Below the pieces are notes generated by a model, which saw only the letters and a list, made by a program, of their open reading frames with translations, did not search any database and was not told where the DNA came from. Position numbers and translations under genes: made by a program. A stretch of 64,000 nucleotides of DNA. It comes from JBBQZU01 sp038207425. Lineage in GTDB: Bacteria; Bacteroidota; Bacteroidia; Flavobacteriales_D; Cryomorphaceae. Positions 8,794-18,731 of this stretch are shown piece by piece; position 1 is the first letter of the stretch; every line of letters starts with the position of its first letter. Location of the stretch: positions 48,564 through 112,563 of the forward strand of contig JBBQZU010000008.1 of assembly GCA_038207425.1 (NCBI GenBank), in the 5' to 3' direction.

Positions 8794-10836
8794 CTACCTT
8801 GTTGAGGTAATTTTAAACTCTGTACGTCGGTTTTTAGCGCGATTTACCGCTGAATTATTTGGTGCCAACGGCACTGTATCGCCGTAACCTTTAAATGACA
8901 TATGGTTAAAATTTATACCTGCTGACTGCAAATAACCGAATACTTCAAAGGCTCTGTCGGTGCTTAAAACAAGGTTTCTCTTGGGGTCGCCAACATCGTC
9001 AGTATGTCCACCTATTTCAATTTTCAGCTTCGGGTTTTCCTGAAGGTAAATTACAAACTCATCGAGCACCCGCTTTGATGCTTCATCGAGGTCCGATGAG
9101 TTGGTGCCAAAGCGAATATCATTCATACGGTAAGCCATTCCTTGCTTTACAGGTTCGGCAGTCATAGCAATCTCTTGCACCGCCATTGCGGTATCTGCTA
9201 GGGTGAACACCCTTGAGTTGAAGGCGATGGCTTCAGTATCGCTTTTTATGCTTACGAGTACTTCTCCGTCAGCTTTCAGATCTAATACTGCCGCATAGGT
9301 GCCATCATCTTTATCAACCGCAAATTCTTTTATCTCCTGCGTCTTGGCGTACTTCACTTCCAAACGGGCATCTGCTGGTGGTGTGCCATCAGTAGTGGTT
9401 ACTTCGCCTTTTATTATCATTACTTTTTCAGGTCTCGCTTTTTGCGGAAGCTCGAAGGAGAATATGTCAAGCCCCTGTGACTTGTCCTTATTTGCGGAAG
9501 CAAAATAGGCTTTTGTGCCATCGGTGCTCACTATTAGGCCATGCTCGTCTTGAGGTGAATTTATAGGATAGCCAATATTTTTGGGCTGGCTCCAAGCACC
9601 TTTTTCATCCTGACGACAATAGTAAATGTCGTATCCCCCGGCACCTGGCCTGCCATTACTCGAAAAATACAGGGTGCGGCTGTCGGTATGCAGAAATGGG
9701 CTTTTGTCATTTCCATTGGTATTGATACCGGTGCCCAGCGATTTGGTGGCTGACCACATACCATCTTTTTGCCGCTCAGTGTAGAAAATATCTATGGTTG
9801 GGTTTCCGCTTTCATCGGGGGTGGTATTGCTCCTTCTGGTAGCAAAAAAGAGCGTACTTCCGTCAGCGCTGATACTGGGCTGGGCTTCCCATCCATCTGT
9901 TGTATTTACTTTATCACCGAGATTTTCCAGTCCCGACCAGGTGAATACAGGCCGCCCGTCCTTACCAATACTGCGCTGATAGCGTGTCACATAAATGTCG
10001 CAATTTTTGTAGGATGACGAAACCGGTTTGCACACTGTTACAAACAGTTCTCTGTTGTCGAGCGAAATGCTGACACCTCCGTAATTATCGCCTACATTGA
10101 AGGGAGGGGGAAGCGCAGTGGGTGTTTCAAAATCTGTTAGCCCTGTTTTGCGAAAGCTTTGCATGAGCAATTCTACCTCGCGTGCGTATATATCGCCTTT
10201 GGATTTTTCAGTGCTTTTGCGGGTAAAATATACGTACTCGTTATCGGGTGAAAGCATGGGCAGGTATTCATCGCCGGCAGTGTTTACACCACCTATTTTT
10301 ACCGGATTGAAAGGCACTGGATTGGCGTAAAATTCAGTGTAGAATTTCACTTCAGGGAGTAGTTTCTCCGCATCTTGCCGCTTCACAAGGTGGTCGCGCG
10401 ATGATTTGCCCTTTGATATGTCAAAAAGTAGAAATGCTTCCAATGCTTCCGCCGAAGCTTCATATTCCTGTATGCCGTATGATATTATGCCGCGGTAGTA
10501 GCAGGCATCAGCGTGATAAAGGGGGCAGGCTTCTATCACTTCGCCAAATGTGCGCCATGCGGGTTCTGTATTGCCATTGCGGTCGTAGGCTATCTGGTAT
10601 TGCAGCCTGGCTTTAGCGAAAAGACAAGCTATGCAATCGGGGTCGGCGCTGAGTGACTTAATGATCAGGTCGAGTCTGTCACTATCAGAAAGCTTTGGTG
10701 AACCCGCAGCTTCATCGAGCAGCTTTTGTGCTTTTTTTGACGGGGGCTGCGCACAAGCGTCCTGCCCCGACATTTGACAGGCTATAGAAAATAAACAAAT
10801 CAACAATACAACTTTGCGTATTGTGTCTCTTACCAT
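8794..10836 (-). CDS. OmpA-family envelope protein with TPR and PD40 repeats
   Basis: Outer-membrane-associated protein of 680 residues. A signal peptide (about 1-29) is followed by helical TPR-like sequence to about 150, then several PD40/WD40-like beta-propeller blades (for example LSPDNEYVYFTRK, ISADGSTLFFATRR and VSTDGTKAYFASAN), a CarboxypepD-like stretch near 470-550, and a C-terminal OmpA peptidoglycan-binding domain (about 565-680) with GHTDDVGD and NRRTEF. This architecture is common in Bacteroidota envelopes and occurs near gliding and secretion genes, but no such partner is here. Its start lies 3 bases after the AsmA-like gene with a good AAAGG ribosome site, so the two are translationally coupled. 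Confidence 0.88.
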   Translation of the reverse strand: MVRDTIRKVVLLICLFSIACQMSGQDACAQPPSKKAQKLLDEAAGSPKLSDSDRLDLIIKSLSADPDCIACLFAKARLQYQIAYDRNGNTEPAWRTFGEVIEACPLYHADACYYRGIISYGIQEYEASAEALEAFLLFDISKGKSSRDHLVKRQDAEKLLPEVKFYTEFYANPVPFNPVKIGGVNTAGDEYLPMLSPDNEYVYFTRKSTEKSKGDIYAREVELLMQSFRKTGLTDFETPTALPPPFNVGDNYGGVSISLDNRELFVTVCKPVSSSYKNCDIYVTRYQRSIGKDGRPVFTWSGLENLGDKVNTTDGWEAQPSISADGSTLFFATRRSNTTPDESGNPTIDIFYTERQKDGMWSATKSLGTGINTNGNDKSPFLHTDSRTLYFSSNGRPGAGGYDIYYCRQDEKGAWSQPKNIGYPINSPQDEHGLIVSTDGTKAYFASANKDKSQGLDIFSFELPQKARPEKVMIIKGEVTTTDGTPPADARLEVKYAKTQEIKEFAVDKDDGTYAAVLDLKADGEVLVSIKSDTEAIAFNSRVFTLADTAMAVQEIAMTAEPVKQGMAYRMNDIRFGTNSSDLDEASKRVLDEFVIYLQENPKLKIEIGGHTDDVGDPKRNLVLSTDRAFEVFGYLQSAGINFNHMSFKGYGDTVPLAPNNSAVNRAKNRRTEFKITSTR

Positions 10837-10839
10837 CCT

Positions 10840-13683
10840 TTACTCCGCTTTGATTTTATCTGCTTCAGTCCGTGCTTTTTTCATCATATCATCAGCTTGT
10901 TTGGCCGCTTCAGCTTCTACCTGCTTAGCCCGCTTGTCTGCCTCCGTGCGCAATTTGTCGGCAGCCAATTTAGCCCCAGCTTTGGCAATAGGATTCTTGG
11001 CGTCATCAACGAGCTTTTGGGCATTCTTCTCACTTTCATCGCGTATTGCCTTGGCAGCTTTTGCAGCTTCAATTTTTATTTTGTCGGCTTGTTTCTGCGC
11101 GTCAGCAAGTAATTGCTGGGCCTTTTTATCTGCTTCTTCACGCGCCTTGTCAATGGTTTCGTCAATTTTTTCGGTTACTATTTCTTTCACCTTTTCAGTT
11201 GCCTGGTCTTTGAGCGATTGGCCCATGCCCTCCATACCCGCAAAGCTTGGCGAAATGGTGGGGTCGTAAAGATTGCCATGCACACGCACATTCATGTTTA
11301 TGAATTCACCGAGGGTGATGCCGCCACCCAGAAATGCATTGGCTTGAACCAGCATACCTTCAGCCATTTTATTGAATTCACCACCCAGTTCACTGCGCGG
11401 TATTTTCATTTTCATCAGGTAGTCTAGCGTCTCGTCAAAACTGCTGTAGCCCGATACGTTGGCACTCATTTTATTGATTTTCACATCAAATGGATCGGTT
11501 ACAATTTTGCCGTCTTCTATCACAAAAGTCACATTTACATCACTCACTTCCTGGCGAGCCAATTGTGGCGATTTCAAGGTGGTGCTCAGTTTTTCCAAGA
11601 ATTTTCCACCTTCGAGTACCAGGCTGTTGCTTCGCAAATTGCCCTTGCCCTGCATGGTGGCGTATACGGGTTCCATATTGCCATCGAGTTCAGTTTTCAA
11701 AGTGAATGTTGAGCTTATTTTACCGTTGGCATGCTTGGCAATAGGGGCCATTTTTTCAATAGATTTCAAGGCATCTGCGGTTTGTCGAATATCTACGTTG
11801 CGAATATCATACCCAAAATCCATGTTGGGCACAGCAGGGTCCTGGGTATTGTACGAGCCGTCCATTTGCACTGTACCGTCGAGGGTCTCGAAGGTGAGCT
11901 TTCGTAGAGCGGCTATTTGGTCTTTTATGGTTATTTGTCCGGCAATATTCTTCAATACCATTTTGTCATACAGAATTTCGCCGATGGTAGCGTTGAGCAC
12001 AAGGTCAAGGTTGCCGGGTACTTCCATGATGCCAGTAGCGGCAGTATCAGCATCAGCGGTTCCAGTAGAATCTGTTTTTGCAGTTTCGCCTGCAGCCGTT
12101 TCAGTGTCGCTCATATACTTGTTGGCATTGATCTTATCGGCTGCAAAATTGAACACACCCTGAAGCGTAGTGTCGGTAAGCGCATAGGCCACGTAATTGT
12201 TCAGATATCCATCAAGGCTCATATTAATTTCGTCATAGCTTAGGCGAAAAGTTTCAACCGCAAGCCGCTGCGGACTAAAGGTAACGCGCGCTTCAGGTAT
12301 AGCCACTTTCATATCGACATCGGTATAACTCATGTCATTAAGGCTGGCATTACCTTCGGCTTTAAATTTATCGAATTGCTGACTCTCAATATTGCTCAAG
12401 GCTCCATCGAGCACAAAATGGGCAGCAAAAAGTCCGGCAAGCGAGAATTCACCATCCATGGGTATTACATCCTTAAAGCTTCCAAGGTCCAGGTCGGCAT
12501 CTACACGGGTTTTGATAAGAGGGTCGCTCATAGGACGGCGCAAGTAAAGCTCTGCATCAATGGTATTGGGTTTACCCGACATTTTACCAATTTCCATGTA
12601 GAACTTAGGAATATCAATGGTGAGCAAGTCCATGTCATTGCCTTCAGGGCTTACTACCTTCATGTCAATGGCAATATTTTCAATGCTGCGCGGCAGGTCG
12701 GGGTATTTTATTCGCCCTTCATTTACAGCCATATTTATCCCGAATCCAGGCATAGAATTATCGTTGTATATGCCTTTTACATATCCGTCAAAAGCAAGAG
12801 TTCCGCGGGCATCTACTCCATCGAGGTCAGCGGCAAATTCAGCAGGAACGAGTGAAAGAACGGCAAGCAGGTCGGTGCGCTTTGCGGCAAATGTGATGTC
12901 CATGTCAATGTCGTCGGCAGGCATGGCGAGCCATCCGTCAAAACCTATACCAAGCCTGTTTAGCAGCAGCTCATTTTCCATAAATGTAAACTTCATATTT
13001 ACCATATCCATGGCAAGGTCGGCTTTAAGCTCACCTTTTGCGTTTTTGATATACCTCACACCGTCATATACCACATCTACCACCTTGATTGTGCTCGTGG
13101 TGTGTAGCGTGAAAACATCATCAGTAAAGTTACCGCGCCCTGTATGTTCAAGGCCACCGAGCAACATTACCATAGGCAGTGTGGCATCATCGTATACTAC
13201 ACGGCCGTTGGTTATGGTGTACTCATTGATGTCAAGTTTTACAGGTGCGCTTTCCTCTCCGCTTACGGGTACTTCTGTTTCTTCGCTTGGTTTTGCAATG
13301 TCATAATTGGCTTTGCCATCGGCCAGTACTTTTATTTTTATTATAGGATTATCAAGTTCAATGCGCTTTACACCTATTTGGTTTCCTCTAATTACACTCA
13401 TTACATCAACCGTGAGCCGGAGATTGTTCATATAGGTGAGGGTATCTCCTTCAAAAGCTTCAATGCCTATAATGCTGAGCTCTTCAATTTTCACCGAAAG
13501 GTTTGGAAAACTGCGTATGAGCGACAGATCCACATCAGCAAATCCGAGTTTTGCATTCAGATTTTTATTTGCTTCGGTTTTAATAAGCTCCACAATTTTG
13601 CCTTTAAAGGCTATGGGAATTATTATTAGTGCTGCTATGAAGAGCACTACAATGACGCCTGCGATTTTTAGAAACTTTTTCAT
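10840..13683 (-). CDS. AsmA-family protein with a C-terminal coiled-coil tail
   Basis: Large inner-membrane-anchored protein of 947 residues. A single N-terminal membrane segment (about 6-26) precedes AsmA-like beta-rich sequence (LSLIRSFPNLSVKIEELSI and repeated strands up to about 800) that probably forms an elongated, lipid-binding bridge in the periplasm, as in the AsmA/TamB/YhdP group. The last 130 or so residues are almost purely Ala, Lys, Glu, Asp and Gln with heptad spacing and strongly predict a long coiled coil, which is unusual for AsmA proteins. It is followed after 3 bases by the OmpA-family gene. The role in lipid transport or envelope maintenance is inferred from the family. 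Confidence 0.85.
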   Translation of the reverse strand: MKKFLKIAGVIVVLFIAALIIIPIAFKGKIVELIKTEANKNLNAKLGFADVDLSLIRSFPNLSVKIEELSIIGIEAFEGDTLTYMNNLRLTVDVMSVIRGNQIGVKRIELDNPIIKIKVLADGKANYDIAKPSEETEVPVSGEESAPVKLDINEYTITNGRVVYDDATLPMVMLLGGLEHTGRGNFTDDVFTLHTTSTIKVVDVVYDGVRYIKNAKGELKADLAMDMVNMKFTFMENELLLNRLGIGFDGWLAMPADDIDMDITFAAKRTDLLAVLSLVPAEFAADLDGVDARGTLAFDGYVKGIYNDNSMPGFGINMAVNEGRIKYPDLPRSIENIAIDMKVVSPEGNDMDLLTIDIPKFYMEIGKMSGKPNTIDAELYLRRPMSDPLIKTRVDADLDLGSFKDVIPMDGEFSLAGLFAAHFVLDGALSNIESQQFDKFKAEGNASLNDMSYTDVDMKVAIPEARVTFSPQRLAVETFRLSYDEINMSLDGYLNNYVAYALTDTTLQGVFNFAADKINANKYMSDTETAAGETAKTDSTGTADADTAATGIMEVPGNLDLVLNATIGEILYDKMVLKNIAGQITIKDQIAALRKLTFETLDGTVQMDGSYNTQDPAVPNMDFGYDIRNVDIRQTADALKSIEKMAPIAKHANGKISSTFTLKTELDGNMEPVYATMQGKGNLRSNSLVLEGGKFLEKLSTTLKSPQLARQEVSDVNVTFVIEDGKIVTDPFDVKINKMSANVSGYSSFDETLDYLMKMKIPRSELGGEFNKMAEGMLVQANAFLGGGITLGEFINMNVRVHGNLYDPTISPSFAGMEGMGQSLKDQATEKVKEIVTEKIDETIDKAREEADKKAQQLLADAQKQADKIKIEAAKAAKAIRDESEKNAQKLVDDAKNPIAKAGAKLAADKLRTEADKRAKQVEAEAAKQADDMMKKARTEADKIKAE

Positions 13684-13693
13684 TTTTGGAATT

Positions 13694-15103
13694 TTATTTT
13701 GATGCGTTATAGTTTAATTCTCCTTCTCCTTTAGCTATTACGGTGCATACGGCGCAATCGCCGGTTACATTCACCACGGTGCGGCACATATCGAGTATAC
13801 GGTCCACCGGAAATATTATTGCGATCCACAAAGGGTTGAGCCCTACACTCTGGAGTACAATGATAAGCATTACCAGACCGGCACTCGGCACTGCAGCCGA
13901 ACCTATACTAGCAAGAGTGGCGGAAAGCACTATGGTAAGCTGCTGAGTAAAACTGAGATCTACCATATAAAGTTGTGCAAGAAATACCACCGCAACTGCT
14001 TGATAAAGGCTGGTGCCATCCATATTTACCGTGGCGCCTATAGGCAGCACGAAGCTCGTGATTTTGCGCGAGACGCCCATATTCTCCTCTACACACTCCA
14101 TAGTAACCGGAAGTGTGGCAGCACTGCTGCTTGTTGAGAAAGCGAGAAATTGCGCAGGACTTATGTTTTTGAAAAATTGTGCATATTTCACTTCTTTTAC
14201 AAATGCCCGTGTAAGCAGGGGGTAAAATATGAAGGTCATTATAGCAAGACCAGTTACCACCACCAAACTGTAGGAACCTAAACCCTTGAATATTTCAAAA
14301 ACCTGGGCAGGTGTGTTGGCCATTTGCGCCAGTACACCTGCCATCAATGCAAAAACAAAAAAGGGCGCTGCATCCATAACAAGGGCTACCATTTTCAGAA
14401 ATACCTCATTGGCCCCATTTACAAAATCCTTTACAGCAGCGCTTTTCTCATGCGGCAGCAGCGCCAGGCTTACGCCAAAAAATATCGCGAAGAAAATTAC
14501 CTGAAGCATCAGGCCATTATTTGAGATAGAGAGCAGTACATTTTCAGGAACCATTTCCACCAGAAAGTCCAGCGGACGTTTCTTGGATGCCTTGGCTTTT
14601 TCCACTTTCTCAAGTATTGCATCGGTCGCTTTTTGGGCCGATATTTTTTGCTCATCGCTAAGTAGGTGACGGTAATTTTCATCGCCGCTCAGATACTGGC
14701 CATCCATGATTTCTACACCATCGGTTTCCGCCACCCATGCTTCATAACTCAACCGGTTTATAATGCGGCTTTCCTTATCAACAAAGCCTCCAGGATTTAT
14801 TACATTCACCAATAACAGCCCAACAGAAATCGCTATCACTGTGGTTACTAAATAGATAGTCAAGGTTTTTAACCCAAGTTTCCCCAGTTTGGATACATCT
14901 TGCAAGCCAGATATCCCACTAATTACGCTGAACAGAACCAATGGCACAGCTATGAATTTCAGCAGTCTGATAAATATTACGCCAAATGGGTCAATCCAGT
15001 TCTTGGTAAATTCATTAAGCCCAAGGTAACTCGCTGCAAAAGCCCAAATAATACCAAGCACGAGCCCAATTACTATTTTTATGTGGAGGGGAAGTTTTTT
15101 CAT
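13694..15103 (-). CDS. dicarboxylate/amino acid:cation symporter (DAACS family)
   Basis: Sodium- or proton-coupled transporter of 469 residues in the GltP/DctA/EAAT family. The two re-entrant hairpins and transmembrane helix 7 are recognisable: [10 protein letters not shown] (HP1), [12 protein letters not shown] (TM7, NMDGT) and [11 protein letters not shown] (HP2). It is longer than many bacterial members because of a hydrophilic loop at about 128-190 between membrane helices. Its start codon overlaps the aroC stop as ATGA, so it is co-transcribed with aroC. Glutamate, aspartate or C4-dicarboxylates are the likely substrates. Confidence 0.92.
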   Translation of the reverse strand: MKKLPLHIKIVIGLVLGIIWAFAASYLGLNEFTKNWIDPFGVIFIRLLKFIAVPLVLFSVISGISGLQDVSKLGKLGLKTLTIYLVTTVIAISVGLLLVNVINPGGFVDKESRIINRLSYEAWVAETDGVEIMDGQYLSGDENYRHLLSDEQKISAQKATDAILEKVEKAKASKKRPLDFLVEMVPENVLLSISNNGLMLQVIFFAIFFGVSLALLPHEKSAAVKDFVNGANEVFLKMVALVMDAAPFFVFALMAGVLAQMANTPAQVFEIFKGLGSYSLVVVTGLAIMTFIFYPLLTRAFVKEVKYAQFFKNISPAQFLAFSTSSSAATLPVTMECVEENMGVSRKITSFVLPIGATVNMDGTSLYQAVAVVFLAQLYMVDLSFTQQLTIVLSATLASIGSAAVPSAGLVMLIIVLQSVGLNPLWIAIIFPVDRILDMCRTVVNVTGDCAVCTVIAKGEGELNYNASK

Positions 15104-16176
15104 ATTGTAGCAGTTCTTTGTCGCAGGTGATGATCAGCCAGCGTAAGCGCAGCCATAGCTTCTACTATTGGCACAGCCCGCGGCAACACACAAGGATCGT
15201 GGCGGCCTTGAATAGATATAGTAGTAGCACCACCTTCCTTATTGATGGTATTTTGGCTTTTGCTAATACTCGCCACAGGTTTGAATGCAATACGCATTTC
15301 TATATCCATGCCATTGCTGATACCTCCTTGAATGCCTCCACTATGGTTGCTGGTGGTAACTGCGTTGCCTTCGCTCACGGCAAATGAATCATTATGGGCA
15401 CTACCCCTCATTGCAGCAGCGGCAAAGCCACTGCCTGTTTCAAAACCTTTTACTGCATTGATGCTGAGCATGGCCTTGCCAAGATCAGCATGCAGTTTGT
15501 CGAAAACAGGCTCTCCAAGGCCGGCGGGAACTCCCTGGGCTATGCAGGTTATGATACCGCCAAGGGTGTCGCCATCTTTTCGTGCATCCTCTATCAGGGT
15601 GCGCATCAGTGCGGCTGTTTCGGGGTGCGGGCAGCGCAGTTCATTTTCCGGAAGGCTTAGATTCAGGTCTGAGAGCTTCACTGGGATTGCGGCTTCAGCG
15701 ATGCTGCTCACGAAGGCAATAATGCGCATGCCAAATGAAGCGAGGTATTGCTTTGCAATGGCTCCTGCCGCTACCCGCGCTGCGGTTTCGCGGGCGCTGG
15801 CGCGCCCGCCTCCGCGATGGTCGCGGTGGCCATATTTGCTTTGCCAGGTATAGTCGGCATGTGAAGGACGATAGACGTCTTTCAATGAATCATAATCTTT
15901 GCTTTGCTGATCCTTATTTGGAATGATGAAGGCAATGGGGCTACCCGTAGTAATACCTTCAAATATTCCGCTGAGGAACTCAACACGGTCTGACTCGTCG
16001 CGCGCAGTGGTAAGGATGCTTTGTCCGGGCCTACGGCGATCGAGCTCCTGCTGCACTACTTCAAAATCAATTTTTAACCCGGCAGGACATCCGTCAATAA
16101 TACCGCCTACGCCAGCGCCATGCGACTCACCAAAGGTAGTGAGCCGAAATAGTGTGCCGAAGGTATTTCCTGCCAT
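15100..16176 (-). CDS. aroC: chorismate synthase
   Basis: FMN-dependent enzyme that converts 5-enolpyruvylshikimate-3-phosphate to chorismate, the last shikimate-pathway step. The 358-residue length is normal. Signatures include [18 protein letters not shown] near the N-terminus, [26 protein letters not shown] (shown as the [16 protein letters not shown] and SARET blocks), RGSAHND and the C-terminal [13 protein letters not shown]. It is the first gene of a six-gene minus-strand operon; its stop overlaps the next start. A -7 box at 16181-16188 ends 4 bases before the ATG, so the message is probably leaderless. Confidence 0.96.
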   Translation of the reverse strand: MAGNTFGTLFRLTTFGESHGAGVGGIIDGCPAGLKIDFEVVQQELDRRRPGQSILTTARDESDRVEFLSGIFEGITTGSPIAFIIPNKDQQSKDYDSLKDVYRPSHADYTWQSKYGHRDHRGGGRASARETAARVAAGAIAKQYLASFGMRIIAFVSSIAEAAIPVKLSDLNLSLPENELRCPHPETAALMRTLIEDARKDGDTLGGIITCIAQGVPAGLGEPVFDKLHADLGKAMLSINAVKGFETGSGFAAAAMRGSAHNDSFAVSEGNAVTTSNHSGGIQGGISNGMDIEMRIAFKPVASISKSQNTINKEGGATTISIQGRHDPCVLPRAVPIVEAMAALTLADHHLRQRTATI

Positions 16177-16180
16177 GCGT

Positions 16181-16188
16181 CAAAGATA
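16181..16188 (-). promoter_or_regulatory. -7 promoter box for the aroC operon
   Basis: On the minus strand this reads TATCTTTG (exact TAnnTTTG) and ends 4 bases upstream of the aroC ATG. Transcription would begin at or next to the start codon. Confidence 0.55.
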
Positions 16189-16346
16189 GCATCAGGAGTG
16201 GATAATTCTACGGCTCAGTGCGAACACAGAATGAATCATAAACGCTTATTAATCCGCGTGCTGTGGTTTAGGATATATTGGCTAAACATGCATTTAGCTC
16301 ACTCAATTATAGCGGTTTTCTCGTATTCCGAGCAGAATCTTCTATC

Positions 16347-16354
16347 TATCTTTG
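16347..16354 (+). promoter_or_regulatory. -7 promoter box for the DUF4920-like gene
   Basis: TATCTTTG matches TAnnTTTG and lies 17 bases before the ATG at 16372. It shows that a longer open frame reaching back to 16198 is not the real gene start. Confidence 0.55.
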
Positions 16355-16371
16355 CTGCAAATTTTAAAACT

Positions 16372-16857
16372 ATGCGCCACTTTTTTGCATTTGCAGCAGC
16401 CGCTTTGATCTTCACAGCCTGTACTGCACCACAACCTGAAACCACCACTGAAGAAGTAGCAGTGCTCAACTACTATGGCGATACCATTACTGCCGATGGT
16501 GCTGTACCTGCACCTGAATTTGTTGCGCTTATGGCCGGCAAAGACAGCCTTGAAGTAAAGCTCGAAGCCAACATTATCCAAACCTGTCGTATGAAAGGTT
16601 GCTGGATGACAGTAGACCTCGGCAACGGCGAAGAACTTCGCGTGCGCTTCAAGGATTACGGCTTCTTTGTTCCTACTGAAGGAGCTGATGGCAAAACAGT
16701 AATTATGGAAGGCTATGCCTACAACGATACAGTTTCTGTTGACGACCTCCGCCACCTTGCCGAAGATGCCGGCAAAACCGAAGAAGAAATACTCGCCATC
16801 AATGAGCCTGAATTTGGTATCAACTTCGAAGCACATGGAGTGATTATTAAGGACTAA
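16372..16857 (+). CDS. DUF4920-like lipoprotein
   Basis: Predicted exported lipoprotein of 161 residues. The N-terminus has a hydrophobic signal (RHFFAFAAAALIFTAC) with a lipobox-like FTAC, so Cys17 is the likely lipidation site. The mature domain carries IIQTCRMKGCWMTV, a Cys-x-x-x-Gly-Cys-Trp motif typical of DUF4920 proteins and suggestive of metal or redox chemistry, followed by RFKDYGFFVP. Function is unknown; related proteins occur widely in Bacteroidota. The gene has its own promoter just upstream and a strong terminator after it, so it is a monocistronic unit. Confidence 0.82.
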   Translation: MRHFFAFAAAALIFTACTAPQPETTTEEVAVLNYYGDTITADGAVPAPEFVALMAGKDSLEVKLEANIIQTCRMKGCWMTVDLGNGEELRVRFKDYGFFVPTEGADGKTVIMEGYAYNDTVSVDDLRHLAEDAGKTEEEILAINEPEFGINFEAHGVIIKD

Positions 16858-16879
16858 ATATTTTAATATTGCCGCTTTA

Positions 16880-16912
16880 GGGCTGTCATACCAAGTATGA
16901 CGGCCCTTTTTT
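16880..16912 (+). terminator. rho-independent terminator after the DUF4920-like gene
   Basis: A 12-bp stem (GGGCTGTCATAC with GTATGACGGCCC, one G-U pair) closes a 3-base loop and is followed by a run of T. It begins 23 bases after the stop codon. Confidence 0.9.
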
Positions 16913-16989
16913 ATCGCTTCAGAAAATTGTTTCTAATTGCCAAATCTGTGTTTAAACGCCAGACTCTTCAGGCCTGCAATGGTTTTGCC

Positions 16990-17162
16990 AAGTTCGCAAA
17001 GGAATAATCAGATAAACTCTGTAGCTACTTTCACAGCGAAAGTTTCATATGTCAATGAGATTTACTCTGAGAACTCTCTGTGGATAAACATCTTTTCTCT
17101 TACGTAGCAGCGATTCTGCTTCTACCGCGAAGGTCGCAAAGTAAGACCCGAAGTTCGCAAAG
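16990..17162. repeat. three copies of AAG[T/G]TCGCAAAG
   Basis: The 12-mer AAGTTCGCAAAG occurs at 16990-17001 and 17151-17162, and AAGGTCGCAAAG at 17130-17141. All are in the spacer just before the insertion sequence. Similar short CGCAAAG repeats are scattered in intergenic DNA of many Bacteroidota; their role is unknown. The rest of the 16913-17187 spacer shows no gene. Confidence 0.5.
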
Positions 17163-17187
17163 CAACTGTGTGGGAGCGTTAAATGTT

Positions 17188-17208
17188 CTCTCATGAAATA
17201 GCTTGACA
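17188..17208 (+). repeat. left outer inverted repeat of the insertion sequence
   Basis: Begins CTCTCATGAAATAGC and ends TTGACA. It is the exact reverse complement of 18732-18752 over 21 bases; the match stops at the next base outward on both sides. Confidence 0.85.
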
Positions 17209-17211
17209 CTT

Positions 17212-17225
17212 AAATTGTGGAGAAC
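17212..17225 (+). repeat. left inner inverted repeat
   Basis: AAATTGTGGAGAAC, the exact reverse complement of 18697-18710. This pair may be the true transposase-recognised tip, with the outer pair being subterminal or from an older insertion. Confidence 0.7.
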
Positions 17226-17280
17226 TTTCGTAATTTGAACAATTCTGACAGCAGAAGAAAGGCGCAGGAGGCGTTTCAGC

Positions 17281-17583
17281 GTGGAGTTCCGCAAAGAGCA
17301 GGTTGCAGTCATCGAGCGCGGTGAGATGGGCGCTATAGGGGTTTGTAGGCTCTACGAAGTAAAGTGGGACAGCGTGAAACGCTGGCCGGAGTGCTATGGC
17401 ACAAAAGCTTTGCCAGGGCGCATATTGGTGAGCGACGGAAAGGAATACGACCGTATAGGCGAGCTCAAAAGGGAAAACCAAAAGCTCTTGGAGCTGATAG
17501 AGAAACAGCAGGTGGAAATGGTTTACAAGGACCAGCTCATCGCTCTGTCGAAGGAAAAACTGGGGGGCGGTTTCGAAAAAAAT
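17281..17583 (+). CDS. insertion sequence orfA (helix-turn-helix and coiled coil)
   Basis: The first transposase frame, about 100 residues from a GTG at 17281 (the frame is open from 17239). It has an HTH-like start (FRKEQVAVIERGEMGAIGV, VKWDSVKRWPECYG) and a leucine-rich coiled coil (IGELKRENQKLLELIEKQQ), as in IS3 orfA proteins. It meets orfB at a run of seven A (17576-17582). A -1 shift there gives an immediate TGA, while loss of one base joins the frames, so fusion would need +1 shifting or transcript slippage. By chance the orfA frame stays open to 18486, but that tail is not transposase-like. Confidence 0.65.
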
Positions 17584-18493
17584 GATGGCCCGGTTGCTGA
17601 CCATGATCAAGGGTGCTCAGGACGTTTATGGTATCCCGATGTCCAAGTTCTGCGAACACGTTGGCATCAGCCGGCAGGGCCACTGGCAGGCCGCGTTGGC
17701 GCAGCTCCGTCAAGGGGAAATGATGCGCGAGATCAAAGAGCTGGTGCGCTTGTACAGGGCGGCCAAGGACCGCAGGGCGGGGTCGATGACGCTGCACGAG
17801 AACTTGGGCATCAGGGCAAGGTTTGGCATCGGGAGCACAAAGTTCGAGCAGCTCATTTAAGGTGCTGGGATAACCTTGGCGCCGCTGCGCACCAAGGTGG
17901 TCACCACAAAGTCCAGCTTGCAGAGCTGGAACTACATCAACCTGATAAACGGGAAGCGCATAGACGGTATAAACCAATTGGTGGTAGGCGACATAACCTA
18001 TCTGTCCACACACGGGAAAAGGCACTACCTGTTCTGCCTGACGGACATATACAGCGGCCTGATCGCAGGCTTCAACCTAGGGCGGCGCATGAGGAAAGAA
18101 GAAGCCTTGGCAGCGCTGGAGATGTGGGCATCGCTGCGGGGGGAAACTGCCTTGGAAGACTGCACCCACCACACCGATGGCGAAGGCCAATACTTTTCCG
18201 ACCTATATCTCTCCAGGCTGGGCAGCCTAGGTGCCGCAATAAGCCGTGCCGCAGACTGTCTGCAGAACGGCTATGCCGAGCAGCGCAACGGGTTGATCAA
18301 GCACCACTTCCTGCCCACCCTGAGGGCCAAGACCGGGCGGGGCATAAAGCAGGGGTTCGGGATGATCATGCGGTTCTACAACAAGGAACGCAATCAGGAA
18401 GCCCTCGGCTGGCTGAGCCCGGAAGCGTACGAACAGAAGGTCGGGGAAATGGCCATGCCCCCATCAAAGAAGTTGGCTACATTTGAAAACTGA
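17582..18493 (+). pseudogene. insertion sequence orfB, DDE transposase with in-frame TAA
   Basis: Catalytic frame of an IS3-group transposase. The rve/DDE core shows the first Asp in VVGDITYL, the second in HHTDGEGQYF and the Glu in QNGYAEQRNGLIKHHF. The frame starts at tandem ATG codons overlapping the end of orfA. A TAA at 17858-17860 divides it into 92 and about 205 residues, at a spot where homologues have an ordinary residue (FEQLI, stop, GAGITLAPLRTK). The larger part alone retains the DDE triad but lacks the N-terminal region. It is probably inactive unless the stop is read through. Confidence 0.8.
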
Positions 18494-18696
18494 AAAAATG
18501 GGTTTTGGAAGGCATAAAACGATAAAAAAGGGCACAAACAAAAGGGAGGCCCAAAACTGTTTTAGGCCGCCCGTGGCCATAGGCCTTTTCCATCGATCAA
18601 GGCCGTTCCTTGATGAGTTGCTCCCCAATAGAGCCCATCTCCGCTTGAGCCTTGATGAAACAAACGTAATGCCTACAGTTAAATTTAATCAGAAAT

Positions 18697-18710
18697 GTTC
18701 TCCACAATTT
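18697..18710 (-). repeat. right inner inverted repeat
   Basis: Reverse complement of 17212-17225 over 14 bases. The DNA between the transposase end (18493) and this repeat has no recognisable gene. Confidence 0.7.
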
Positions 18711-18731
18711 TTAGGTTTTAGGTAGCTGACC

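Noticed and set aside
11459..13306. Long plus-strand frames (234 and 229 codons) opposite the AsmA-like gene
   Set aside because: They are Ser/Thr-rich mirror frames of a well-supported gene, without domains, signals or promoter boxes.
17281..18486. 401-residue open frame across the whole insertion sequence as one protein
   Set aside because: After about residue 100 it runs out of frame with the DDE transposase and is Gly/Arg/Gln-rich, as expected from GC-rich DNA read in a wrong frame.
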